From the NCBI GenBank assembly GCA_027021385.1, contig JALUUL010000028.1, positions 1 through 49,591 of the forward strand: a stretch of 49,591 nucleotides of DNA. Direction: 5' to 3'. The notes under the pieces were generated by a model. That model searched no databases, had not been told where the DNA came from, and was given only the letters and a program-made list of their open reading frames with translations. The stretch is from Planctomycetota bacterium (lineage in GTDB: Bacteria; Planctomycetota; UBA1135; GCA-002748355). The position numbers and the translations under genes were made by a program. Shown in pieces: positions 16,387-24,944 of the stretch (the stretch's first letter is position 1; the number at the start of each line of letters is the position of its first letter).

Positions 16387-17489
16387 AGCGTGAGGTCCCT
16401 CAGGATGTTGCGAAGGAAGTTGCCCGCCGCCTGGTAGCGCTTCCGTCGCAGGAGTTCCTCGAGTTGTTTGCGTTGCTTCTCGAGAGCCAGGGCGTCCTGC
16501 CAGCGACCCTGTTCGATCAGCCTCTCCTGGAAGAGATCGAATACACGGAGTCCGTCGCGGCAGGCGTCGATCCAAGCCTTGCGGGTCTTCGCTGACCACG
16601 GTTTCCGGAATGCCTGAAGGATCGCGCGCAGCCTGCCCGGAGAATCGAGTTCCAGAAGTTCCCGGATCCTGGCCGCCCGGTGGCGCAGGTCGGCCGCTTC
16701 CTTCTTCTTCCCCGCCTTTTCCAGACGGCGGGCCTGCGCTTCGAGACGCCCGGGAAGGTCTTGATACCGGGATCGGCGCGTTCTTCCCGGAGCCGCGCGC
16801 TCGCGGATCCTTGCGATCTCGGCCCGGATCCTCGCCCTCTCCGCCCGAAGCCCCCGTTCCTCCTCCTTGGGTACGGCCTTCTTCTTCGTTCCCTCCAGTT
16901 TCGACTGGATCTCCCGGAGCCGTTTCCAGAGGAGCGAGAGACGGCCGCCTCGGCTTTCCCTGCGACCCGTGGAGGTCTTGATGCGGAACGGATCCCCGAA
17001 GAATCGAAGAGGCTCGAGGAGACGCGCGTATTCGGTGAGGAAGGCGTTTCGGATCCGGGCCCGCTCCTGGACGGTCTTCGCGGCCTTCATCCGTGCGGCG
17101 TAGCTCTTTCGGATTCTCGTAATTTCCTTTTCGGTTCTGCGGATCGTGTCCTTTCCGACCTTCAGGAGGGGCTCCAACGATCTCCGAAGGGAAGCGGGAA
17201 TCCGTGGCAGTCGGTGAATTCGTTCGATGAGCCGGAACAGGTCCCGGACCCGTCCGGTGTCGGCGTAATACTCCCCCAGGTGCTTGGCCGCGAGGAGACG
17301 GTAGTCCCCCCCGTCCTTGCGGTTCAGGAGATCGAGGAAGGCCCTTTCCGCCCGTTTCGGGTCCCGGACGATCGTCTCGAGGCGCCAGGCTTCGAGGAAA
17401 TGCCTCTCGGGGTCGAGTTCGCTCAAGTTCCCCTGCTGGGAACCGAGAGCGAGGATCGCGGCGGCGAGAAGGTTTGGGCGGAGGTTCAT
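16368..17489 (-). CDS. Exported coiled-coil / TPR-like protein, last gene of the two-component operon
   Basis: The protein has 373 residues with a weak signal peptide (about 1-18). Residues 25-110 have TPR-like helical pairs (ERAFLDLLN, YRLLAAKHLGEYYADTG). From about 120 to 350 the protein is very rich in Arg, Glu, Lys and Leu, with coiled-coil heptads. I do not recognise a family. Its ATG overlaps the response-regulator stop by four bases, so it is translationally coupled to the kinase/regulator pair and is likely part of the same response. It is convergent with, and overlaps by 19 bases, the lipoprotein gene ending at 16386. Confidence 0.68.
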   Translation of the reverse strand: MNLRPNLLAAAILALGSQQGNLSELDPERHFLEAWRLETIVRDPKRAERAFLDLLNRKDGGDYRLLAAKHLGEYYADTGRVRDLFRLIERIHRLPRIPASLRRSLEPLLKVGKDTIRRTEKEITRIRKSYAARMKAAKTVQERARIRNAFLTEYARLLEPLRFFGDPFRIKTSTGRRESRGGRLSLLWKRLREIQSKLEGTKKKAVPKEEERGLRAERARIRAEIARIRERAAPGRTRRSRYQDLPGRLEAQARRLEKAGKKKEAADLRHRAARIRELLELDSPGRLRAILQAFRKPWSAKTRKAWIDACRDGLRVFDLFQERLIEQGRWQDALALEKQRKQLEELLRRKRYQAAGNFLRNILRDLTLYRRFR

Positions 17490-18211
17490 TCCCCCTCCTT
17501 CTCCCCTCCCTCGACCGAAAAGCGGTAACCGATGCCGTGGACGGTGAGGATGTGCCGGGGTTCGTCGGGGGTTTCCTCGACTTTCTTGCGCAGCCGGGCG
17601 ATGTGATTGTCGACGGTCCGGGTCGCGGGGATGTTCGTGTAGCCCCAGACCTCGGTCAGGAGTTCTCTCCGGGTCACGACTTGGTCGGGGTGTTCGAGGA
17701 GGTAACGGAGGATCTCGGATTCATAGCGGGAAAGGGTGTATTCCATTCCGTCCCGAATGACGACGTAGCGCTTGAAGTCGACCTTGAGATCGCCGAAGTC
17801 GTACTCGGCGTTCCTCTCCGTCGTGGCGGGAACGGGTCGATAGCGGCGGAGGACAGCGCGGACCCGGGCCAGAAGCTCGGGGAGGCTGAAGGGTTTGGTG
17901 ACGTAATCGTCCGCTCCGAGTTCGAGGCCGGTGACCTTGTCCGACTCCTGACTCTTAGCGGTCAGAAGGATCACGGGGGTCGAATCCCCCTCCCGGCGGA
18001 TCGTGTCCAGGACCTTGAGCCCGGTCATTCCGGGCATCATCACGTCGAGGAGGACCAGGTCGATGCCTCCGTCCCGGAGGCGGTCCAGGGCCATTCGGCC
18101 GTCCAATGCGACCGAGGGGGCATAGCCCTCGAGTTCGAGGTTGTAGCGGAGGCCCTCGGCGAGGTCCTTCTCGTCGTCGACGACCAGGATCGTCGCTTTC
18201 GTTTCGCTCAT
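17486..18211 (-). CDS. OmpR/PhoB-family response regulator
   Basis: The protein has 241 residues. The receiver domain (1-120) has the acidic pair Asp12-Asp13, phospho-acceptor Asp56 in LLDVMMPG, and Lys106 in VTKPF. The C-terminal winged helix (about 145-235) ends in the typical TVDNHIARLRKKVEE and TVHGIGYRF. It would bind DNA as a dimer when phosphorylated by the kinase encoded just upstream. The two genes overlap by four bases, and this gene overlaps the coiled-coil gene downstream by four. Confidence 0.97.
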   Translation of the reverse strand: MSETKATILVVDDEKDLAEGLRYNLELEGYAPSVALDGRMALDRLRDGGIDLVLLDVMMPGMTGLKVLDTIRREGDSTPVILLTAKSQESDKVTGLELGADDYVTKPFSLPELLARVRAVLRRYRPVPATTERNAEYDFGDLKVDFKRYVVIRDGMEYTLSRYESEILRYLLEHPDQVVTRRELLTEVWGYTNIPATRTVDNHIARLRKKVEETPDEPRHILTVHGIGYRFSVEGGEKEGE

Positions 18212-20370
18212 GTCCGTTGACTCGTCCCCGGTTCGTCCCCGGCTATCGGGAGGGTGATCGAAAACACGCTGCCTCCGCCTTCCCGGTCCCGACAGGAGGC
18301 CGCTCCTCCATGGGCTTCGGCGAAGTGCTTGACCAAGGCTAACCCGATCCCGGCGCCCCGACTCGTCCCGGCTGTCGAAGCTCTGTAAAAGCTTTCGAAG
18401 ATCCTCTCCTTTTCGATGTCCGGCACTCCGACCCCCCGGTCCATGACCTCGATGACGGCGGTTCTTCCATTCCTGGAAAGGCGCAGTTCGATGCGCTTCT
18501 CCTCGTTTCCCGTGTATTTCCGGGCGTTGCCGAGGAGGTTGACGAGGGCCTGGGTGAAGCCCTCCGGATCGACGACGGCCTCGGTCGGAGGAAGCGGATC
18601 CACCTTCAGATCGAAACCCTGATCTTCGAGATGGGGCCGGTAGGAATCCGCGATCTCGCGGACCAGTCGATCGAGTCGCTGGCGCCTCGGAGAGTATTCC
18701 CGTCGGCTTCTCTCGACCCTGGAGAAGTCCAGGACGTTGTCGATCATTCTCGTCAGGCGGTCGGACTCCTTGGCGATGACCCTCGCGAAACTCCGGGCCT
18801 TCCCTGGGTCGCCGACGCGTCCCATCGCGAGGGTCTCCCCGTACATCTTGATCAGGGAGAGCGGGGTCTTCAGTTCGTGCGAGACGCGGCTGACGAAATC
18901 CGTCTTGAGGTCCGCGAGTTCCCGTTCTCTCCGGAGCACCCTTACGAGGAGGAAGGCTCCGAAACCCGCGATCCCCGCCAGCGCGATCCATAGGAGGGCC
19001 TTGGCGAGGAGGCTCCTCCTCCTTCCTGCGAGGAGGTCTTCGGGGTTGTCCGCGGTCGCGACGAGACGGAAACGGGAAAGGGGCGCGGAGAGGGGGATTT
19101 CCTTCCGGAGTCCCCTGCGGCCGAGGTCCTCCGCCTCCTCGGAGGTCTTCTCGGGGCCGGCCATGACGGCCCCCGTCTCGTCCTCGATGCGCACCCTGCC
19201 GGGCATGCCCTTCCGGGAGATGCGGGTCTCGATCTCGTGCAGAATCGGGTCGAAGAGCTTGTGGAAGTCGAGAAGGGCCCCGGAGAACTCCACGTCTCCC
19301 TCGAGCGTCGGATAACGATGGAGGAGGATCAGTTCGCGTTCTCCGCCCGCGGGAAGGGGTAGGGCCTGCCAACCGTCCCCGGCGGCCAGGAGTTGATTGC
19401 GGTGGGGGAGCACCCCGTCCCGGATCGCTCTCTCCACAAGACGGCGCACGGTCTCCCGCTCGAGGTTCCTGACCCTGAGCCTGTCGAGTCGATCGAGGGC
19501 CTCGCCGGAGGCGATCCGGTCGAGAATCGCTTCCGTCTTCGCGAAGAAGAAACGGAGGACCCCGTCCGGCACCCGGTCGAAGCGGCCGCCCGCGATCGCC
19601 TCCAGGAAGCCGAAGCAGGCCTCGACGGCCTCGGGGAGCCGTCCCGCCTCCTCCCCGGCTTTCTCCGACTCGATCTCCCCGGCGAGGCTTTCGAGCTCCG
19701 CGAGGGTCAGGGATAGGTCGAGGACGGGCGTCGGTTCGCCTTTCCGGGATTCCAGGGTGCGGCGCAGGGAGGCCAGGAGGCCTCGGGCTTCGTCGAGGCG
19801 GCCGAGACCGCGGGCCAATCCTGCGAGTTCCAGGGTGAGGAGGGCCGCGGCGTTCCGGTTTCCGGTCGAGCGGAGTTCCTGGAGGTGGAGATAGGCCTGT
19901 TCGGCGCCGAGCCCGGGGGTCGCGAGAATCCTCCGGGCTTCGCGGATGCGCCGGAGGACGGGACCGAGCCCCTGGGCCTGCTGGGGGAAGAAGGTCGGGA
20001 AGTCCGAGGTCGTCCTCCGCCGGACCGGCAACTGGGGCTGGAAGACGCGGACCTGGTTGTCGAGGCGGAAGGCCGTGAGGACGGCCTCGTCGGGTGGGGT
20101 GAGCTGGAGGGCGCGGATCGCGGCCGCCCGGTCCGCCTCGGGAAGGCCGGCGAGGTTCAGGAGGATCCGGTCGAAGAGTTCGGAGATCCGCTGATGGCAG
20201 AGGCGATCCGCGCTGTGGAGGGTGATGCCTGCCTCGCGGTCGAGGGATTCGCTGATCTCGGTTTCCAGGCGTCCGATGTTGTCGAGCCCGACCCAACCGA
20301 CCACGGCCGTCGGAACCAGCAGGAGGGCGAGGGCGAAGGCCAGCTTCCGGCGGGTCGTGTCGGTCTTCAT
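18208..20370 (-). CDS. Membrane histidine kinase with very large extracytoplasmic sensor domain
   Basis: The protein has 720 residues. Membrane helix 1 is at about 9-27 and helix 2 near 450-473, leaving a sensor region of about 420 residues outside the cytoplasm, much longer than the usual 100-200. The sensor looks helical with TPR-like parts. The kinase core has His498 in SHELKTPL, the N box NLLGNARKYT, DRGVGVP and GAGIGLALVKHF, so it should be active. It starts at an ATG overlapping the stop of the metalloprotease-like lipoprotein gene by four bases. That gene order suggests the lipoprotein is the ligand, co-sensor or target. The reading frame stays open upstream but only as a shadow of that gene. 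Confidence 0.95.
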   Translation of the reverse strand: MKTDTTRRKLAFALALLLVPTAVVGWVGLDNIGRLETEISESLDREAGITLHSADRLCHQRISELFDRILLNLAGLPEADRAAAIRALQLTPPDEAVLTAFRLDNQVRVFQPQLPVRRRTTSDFPTFFPQQAQGLGPVLRRIREARRILATPGLGAEQAYLHLQELRSTGNRNAAALLTLELAGLARGLGRLDEARGLLASLRRTLESRKGEPTPVLDLSLTLAELESLAGEIESEKAGEEAGRLPEAVEACFGFLEAIAGGRFDRVPDGVLRFFFAKTEAILDRIASGEALDRLDRLRVRNLERETVRRLVERAIRDGVLPHRNQLLAAGDGWQALPLPAGGERELILLHRYPTLEGDVEFSGALLDFHKLFDPILHEIETRISRKGMPGRVRIEDETGAVMAGPEKTSEEAEDLGRRGLRKEIPLSAPLSRFRLVATADNPEDLLAGRRRSLLAKALLWIALAGIAGFGAFLLVRVLRRERELADLKTDFVSRVSHELKTPLSLIKMYGETLAMGRVGDPGKARSFARVIAKESDRLTRMIDNVLDFSRVERSRREYSPRRQRLDRLVREIADSYRPHLEDQGFDLKVDPLPPTEAVVDPEGFTQALVNLLGNARKYTGNEEKRIELRLSRNGRTAVIEVMDRGVGVPDIEKERIFESFYRASTAGTSRGAGIGLALVKHFAEAHGGAASCRDREGGGSVFSITLPIAGDEPGTSQRT

Positions 20371-23117
20371 CTTCCTTCGTCCGGCGAGGGAAGACGGAAG
20401 GGAACGAGCCGGTGCGGAGGGAAGAGGCTCGACCAGTTCCGTCCCCGTTTCCGGCTCTCGGCCGTGGAGAACATCAAGTCGATCCCGAACTCGTGCCCCG
20501 TTTCGTTCGGAAAGCCCCGTTCCGGACGGCATGGGATGCGGATCTCGAAGGTCCGCGCGGTCCTCACGGCCGTCGCCCCGAAGCCCTCGTCCCCATCCTC
20601 CACGAAGTGGGGCCAGCGTCCGGGCACGGTCGCATCCTGGATCCGGATCCGCGGAGGACCCCGTTCGGGAAGGAGGATTTCGAGGTTGTCCCTGCCCGTG
20701 AACCAGCCATCGGAGGCGAGGTCCAGGAGAGCGCGGAACCGCAGGCCGTCCCCGGCCTCGAAGCCGCTCCCTCGAATCAGGAGCGCGGGGGAGGTTCCGG
20801 CTTCGAACTCCAGGGAGATCCGGAGCGGGGAAGAGAGGCCGGGGTCCTCGAGAGGCGGTAGGCGGAGTGCCTCCCCTGAGGGAAGCCTCGGGTCGAAGGG
20901 CAGGAGGGGTAGGGGATCCTCGCCGTCCTCGATCCCGTCGAGATCGCTGTCGGGGGAGCGGGGGTCGGGGGGGAAGACCCTTCCAGCCCGGGTTTCGAAG
21001 CCGCTGCGATCGATCCAGGTCGCGAAGAGGGCTTCCTCGAGATCGGGGACTCCGTCCCCGTCGCTGTCCTTCTTCCCCGGGTCGGAGCCGAAGCGGATCT
21101 CGTCCATCGGGACCCTGGGATCTCCGTCGGGGAATCCGTCCCCGTCGATGTCCGCGCAGAGGATCGTGTCGCCGAAGCGCAGATCGTCCCATTTCCAGGC
21201 CGGCCAGTTCCGGAGGATCCAGGCGTTCCCGTCCCAGTGCTCTCCGAAGGGGCCGCTCGTCCCGATCATCGGCGCGAAGTGGTTGTACAGGTATTCGGGA
21301 TGGCCGGAGATCTCGAACAGGGCGTCGAGCTGGTGGTGGAACTCGTGGCAGAAGAGCCAGGAGTTGTAGTCCCTCTTCGCGGGGACGAACCACCAGGAGA
21401 TCCCGTAGCCTCGCCCGTGGGCCCCCAGGGTCAGGCCGCCGCCGGCGCCGACATAGAGGGTCCGGCCGGTGTCCGCGGCCCTCCTGCGGTAGGCCTGGAG
21501 GACGAGGACTCCTTGTATGTCGGAGAGGGAGAGACCCGCCTCGCGGGCCCGGCGGGCGATCTCGTCCTCCTTCGGTTTTCCGTTCGGGCGGCCGTTTTCG
21601 GCGAGGTCGGCGGCGCGTACGGGTTCCCGGATATCGTGGATCGTCAGGTCGATCAGGAGGCGGCAGCGGGAGTTCATCCAGTACCAGAGGACCGTGCGGC
21701 GCAGCTCCCGGTGGACCCGCTCGTAGGCGGAGTCCGGCCAGGAGGGCGGAACCGGTCCTTTCGGGGGAATCCCGTCGAACACGTCGCCGTAGACCAGGGC
21801 CAGGATCTTCAAGCGGCGCGCCCGGAGGAGTCCCTCCTGGGGCGGCCCGTGCAGGCGGATCTCGCGCTCCTTTTCCGCGGGGGGAAGGACGTCGAAACCG
21901 GACGGGATCGACAGGGATGCGATCCGGTCCGGCCCGACCGCCCGTGCGCTGCGGCGGGCGAGAACCCGGGGCCCGGAGACGAGGAGGACCTCGACCCGGT
22001 CCGTATCCCTCCAGATCGGCCTGAGGATCGGGTCCCCGGCGGGAAGGACCTCGACGAGCCTCGAGGCACGTCGATCCACGACCCAGGTCTTCCCCCTCCA
22101 GCGGACGAAGTCCACGGGATCGAGTCCGCCGATCGTCTCGGCACGTTGCGTCCCGAGAAGCCGTCCACCCAGGGAGCGGATCTCGACCCGGCCCGGAAGG
22201 GCGAGGAGGACCCTCTCCCCCTCTACGAGCATCGAGCGCAAGGCGGGGAAGCGCCGGGCCCAGCTCGTTTCGAGATCTCCGGGTGGAGGAGGAGCGGGGG
22301 CTTTCTCGGCGAGAACGAAGCGGTTCCGTTCCGGATCGTAGCGATGGGTGAAGGCCCCGGTCGAAGACCGGAGCAGGAGCGCGCCGCCCTCCGCGGTCCA
22401 GGCGCGCACGGGCCAGACGGGGCCCGGATCCCGGGAGGCCCTGCCCTCGGCCCGGAATGCGCGGAAGCGCATCCGCCCCTCGCTTGCCTGGAGGGCCGGG
22501 TAGCCGTAACGGTGGAGCATCCGGCAACCCTCGGCCCTGACCTTGCCGTCGACGAGGATCCGGAAGACCCCCGCCGCCCCGTCGAGATCGAGTTCCAGGC
22601 GTGTCCAAGAGGAAGGGTCGATCGGAGGGTCGAGGGGGATGACCCGGTCGCATTGGAAGGCTCCGTCCCGGAAGCGTCCCTGGAGGAGGCTCGAGGCGGA
22701 ATCGAAGCGGACCATCTCGGAGGCCTCCAGGCTCTTCCGGTCCCTCGAGTGGAAGAGGATTCCCCCTCCGACGCCCCCTCTCTCGTGCAGGATCTCGACC
22801 GAGATCCGGTAGGTGCCCGAGAGAGCGTCGGGCGCGAAGCATGCCTGGTCGAAGGCCCCGGCCGCGTCGATCGACCACGTGCCGTCGTCGTTCCGTTTCC
22901 AGTCCCCGTTCGAGGGAAGGAGGGTTCCGGTCGCTCCCTCGCCGATCCAGACCTGGGAGAACGAGAGATCCTCTTGAGCTTCCTCCGCCCCCGGGGCGGG
23001 GGGGGCGCCGGGCGGGGCGCTCCCGCACCCGTATGCGACCGCCAGGAGTCCGAGAAGGACGGCGGGTCCGGTCTTCGGAAGGGATGAGGGCTTCCGGCGC
23101 GGGAGCGGGTTCGACAT
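20367..23117 (-). CDS. Large lipoprotein with HExxH metallopeptidase motif and calcium-type repeats
   Basis: The protein has 916 residues. The signal peptide ends in VAYGC (Cys31). Residues about 50-225 resemble a concanavalin-like (LamG/DUF1080-type) domain. A middle beta-rich region follows. His591, Glu592 and His595 in HEFHH form a zinc-peptidase motif; another His (606) lies 11 residues after His595, and I am not sure of the third ligand. Around 640-720 are three DxDxDGxxD thrombospondin type 3-like repeats (DIDGDGFPDGD, DSDGDGVPDLEEA, DSDLDGIEDGED), expected to bind calcium outside the cell. The C-terminal 170 residues are beta-rich. It is the first gene of a tightly overlapping operon with a histidine kinase and regulator. 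Confidence 0.85.
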   Translation of the reverse strand: MSNPLPRRKPSSLPKTGPAVLLGLLAVAYGCGSAPPGAPPAPGAEEAQEDLSFSQVWIGEGATGTLLPSNGDWKRNDDGTWSIDAAGAFDQACFAPDALSGTYRISVEILHERGGVGGGILFHSRDRKSLEASEMVRFDSASSLLQGRFRDGAFQCDRVIPLDPPIDPSSWTRLELDLDGAAGVFRILVDGKVRAEGCRMLHRYGYPALQASEGRMRFRAFRAEGRASRDPGPVWPVRAWTAEGGALLLRSSTGAFTHRYDPERNRFVLAEKAPAPPPPGDLETSWARRFPALRSMLVEGERVLLALPGRVEIRSLGGRLLGTQRAETIGGLDPVDFVRWRGKTWVVDRRASRLVEVLPAGDPILRPIWRDTDRVEVLLVSGPRVLARRSARAVGPDRIASLSIPSGFDVLPPAEKEREIRLHGPPQEGLLRARRLKILALVYGDVFDGIPPKGPVPPSWPDSAYERVHRELRRTVLWYWMNSRCRLLIDLTIHDIREPVRAADLAENGRPNGKPKEDEIARRAREAGLSLSDIQGVLVLQAYRRRAADTGRTLYVGAGGGLTLGAHGRGYGISWWFVPAKRDYNSWLFCHEFHHQLDALFEISGHPEYLYNHFAPMIGTSGPFGEHWDGNAWILRNWPAWKWDDLRFGDTILCADIDGDGFPDGDPRVPMDEIRFGSDPGKKDSDGDGVPDLEEALFATWIDRSGFETRAGRVFPPDPRSPDSDLDGIEDGEDPLPLLPFDPRLPSGEALRLPPLEDPGLSSPLRISLEFEAGTSPALLIRGSGFEAGDGLRFRALLDLASDGWFTGRDNLEILLPERGPPRIRIQDATVPGRWPHFVEDGDEGFGATAVRTARTFEIRIPCRPERGFPNETGHEFGIDLMFSTAESRKRGRNWSSLFPPHRLVPFRLPSPDEGR

Positions 23118-23140
23118 GCCGGTATCTTAGCCCTCCGCGG

Positions 23141-23857
23141 ATGGTCGTTCCGGAAGCCAGACGAGACCCCGTTCTCGGGCGCTTCGCGTTGAAGCGCCTC
23201 AAGCTGCCCGTCAAGGGAGGGCGCCTGGACATCGTCTGCCCCGAGCGGGCGGACGACATCCTGAATGCGATGACGGAGGAGGAGTTCGCCGGCCACGAAA
23301 CCTTCCCCTACTGGGCGGAGGTCTGGACCTCGGCCGTGGCGCTCGCCCGGGAACTCCGGAAGGGCCCCCCCCTCTTCGGCCGGAGGGTCCTGGATCTAGG
23401 GTGCGGGGTCGGGGTAGCGGGGGTCGCGGCGGCGACGATGGGGGCTGCTGTGTGTTTCGCGGACTTCTTTCCCGAGGCCGTCGCCTTCGCCCTCTTCAAC
23501 GCCCGCCACAACTCCCTGGCCCCGGGGCTCGAGGGATCCGGGTCGAGGCCCGAGCCCTCCGGGACGCGCCTCGACTGGACCCGGGATCGACCGGAGAGCG
23601 CCTTCGATCTCGTCCTCGGAGCCGACATCCTGTACGAGGAGCGCCACCACGCCCCGGTCCTCGATCTCCTGAAGGCCTGCCTGGTCCCGGGAGGGCGGGC
23701 CCTCCTCGCGGACCCCGGGAGGATCCCGGCCCGGGGGGTCCGGGATCTCCTGGCCGCCGAGGGGAAGGTCGTCCACAGGCGCCTCGAGACCTTCTGGCCG
23801 GATCGACGGATGGGGATCGATCTCTACGAATTCGAGGCGGAGGCCCCGGATCCGTGA
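23141..23857 (+). CDS. SAM-dependent methyltransferase (METTL21/Nnt1-like, probably protein lysine)
   Basis: The protein has 238 residues. Residues 80-110 carry motif I (RVLDLGCGVGVAGVAAA) and the acidic end of strand two (CFADFFPEAV). FDLVLGADILYEERHH is the post-motif typical of the METTL21/Nnt1 group, which methylates lysine or terminal amines of proteins. The preceding FPYWAEVWTSAVALAREL is also characteristic of that group. The ATG at 23141 is only 24 bases from the divergent start at 23117, and no ribosome binding site is visible on the plus strand. The mRNA may therefore be nearly leaderless. A terminator follows at 23903. Confidence 0.85.
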   Translation: MVVPEARRDPVLGRFALKRLKLPVKGGRLDIVCPERADDILNAMTEEEFAGHETFPYWAEVWTSAVALARELRKGPPLFGRRVLDLGCGVGVAGVAAATMGAAVCFADFFPEAVAFALFNARHNSLAPGLEGSGSRPEPSGTRLDWTRDRPESAFDLVLGADILYEERHHAPVLDLLKACLVPGGRALLADPGRIPARGVRDLLAAEGKVVHRRLETFWPDRRMGIDLYEFEAEAPDP

Positions 23858-23902
23858 ATCCTCCGTCTCCCTCACGTAATCTCCCCCCTTCGTACCAGGG
23901 GG

Positions 23903-23929
23903 CGATCCCGCCTCGTTCGGGCGGGATCG
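23903..23929 (+). terminator. Perfect 10-bp hairpin after the methyltransferase gene
   Basis: CGATCCCGCC (23903-23912) pairs exactly with GGCGGGATCG (23920-23929) around the loop TCGTTCG. It starts 46 bases after the methyltransferase stop and ends 41 bases before the ABC operon, separating the two units. Confidence 0.6.
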
Positions 23930-23969
23930 GAAGGACGTAGTTCCTCAGGATTCGATCGGAGAGGGCTCT

Positions 23970-24944
23970 TTGCCGGCCAGACCCGCGGACATGACGAGAG
24001 GCGATCTGGAACCCGCCGTCCGGCTCGAGGACTTCACGATCCGTTACGGGTCCTTCACGGCGGTCGACGGGGCGGCCTTCACGATGCCTCGAGGGGCCTG
24101 CGGCCTCCTCGGGAAGAACGGAGCCGGCAAATCCTCGATCCTGAAGGCGGTCCTGGGCCTGATCCGCCCCTCGAGGGGAAGGGCCCGGGTCCTAGGCATG
24201 GACGCCCTGGGCGAGGGTCGCCGCCTGCGCGACCGGATCGGCTACATGGCCGAGAAGGAGACGATCTTCCCCGGACTCAGCGGTCTCGAGGCCGTGATCC
24301 TGGCGGGCAGGCTCTCGGGCTTGCCCCCGCTCGAAGCGAGGCAGCGGGCGCACGAGGTCCTCTTCCTCGTGCGCATCGAGGAGGAACGATACCGCAAGGT
24401 CGAGACCTATTCGGCCGGCATGAAACAGAAGATCAAGCTTGCCCAGGCCCTGGTTCACGATCCGGAACTCCTCTTTCTCGACGAACCGACGAACGGGCTC
24501 GATCCGGGGGGGCGGTCCGAGATCCTCGATCTCCTGAAGGACCTCGTCCGCAAGAAGGGGAAGTCCCTGATCCTCTCCTCGCACATCCTTCCCGACGTCG
24601 AGAAGCTCTGCGCGCACGTCGTGCTGATCGACGGGGGAAAAGTCCTGCGCGAGGGTTCGATCGCGGAGATGACCGGCGCGGCGGGCCGCCTCTACCGCCT
24701 GCGACTCCGGGGAGGAAGCGAGGTCGAACCCGCTCTCGCAGCGGAGGGCTGGTTGCGCGAGGACCTAGGGAACGGGGAGTATCGGGTCTTCCTTCCGCCC
24801 GAGGTCCCCGCGGAACGGCTCTTCGAACTCGCCCTCGCGAACGGCGCCCAGGTCCGGCTTCTCGAACTCGAACGCAAGTCGCTGGCGGACGTCTTCCTGG
24901 ACGCGGTCCGGGGAGCCGAGGTCTCGAAGGAGCGCCGGGCATGA
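23970..24944 (+). CDS. ABC-2 type transporter ATP-binding protein (first of pair)
   Basis: The protein has 324 residues from a TTG at 23970 that follows GGAGAGGG; an in-frame ATG at 23991 gives a product seven residues shorter. Walker A is GKNGAGKSS (48-56), the signature is YSAGMKQKIKLAQAL, Walker B is LLFLDEPTNGLDP, and the switch His is in SSHILPDVE. A C-terminal extension of about 80 residues follows, as in ABC-2 exporters. It would power the permease in the next gene, which overlaps it by four bases. The substrate cannot be told from sequence. Confidence 0.93.
   Translation: MPARPADMTRGDLEPAVRLEDFTIRYGSFTAVDGAAFTMPRGACGLLGKNGAGKSSILKAVLGLIRPSRGRARVLGMDALGEGRRLRDRIGYMAEKETIFPGLSGLEAVILAGRLSGLPPLEARQRAHEVLFLVRIEEERYRKVETYSAGMKQKIKLAQALVHDPELLFLDEPTNGLDPGGRSEILDLLKDLVRKKGKSLILSSHILPDVEKLCAHVVLIDGGKVLREGSIAEMTGAAGRLYRLRLRGGSEVEPALAAEGWLREDLGNGEYRVFLPPEVPAERLFELALANGAQVRLLELERKSLADVFLDAVRGAEVSKERRA

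Noticed and set aside
20371..23259. Open frame extending the histidine kinase upstream to over 1600 residues.
   Set aside because: It overlaps the large lipoprotein gene in another frame, is Arg/Pro/Gly-rich like other shadows, and the kinase has a clear start at 20370 with a signal-type membrane helix.
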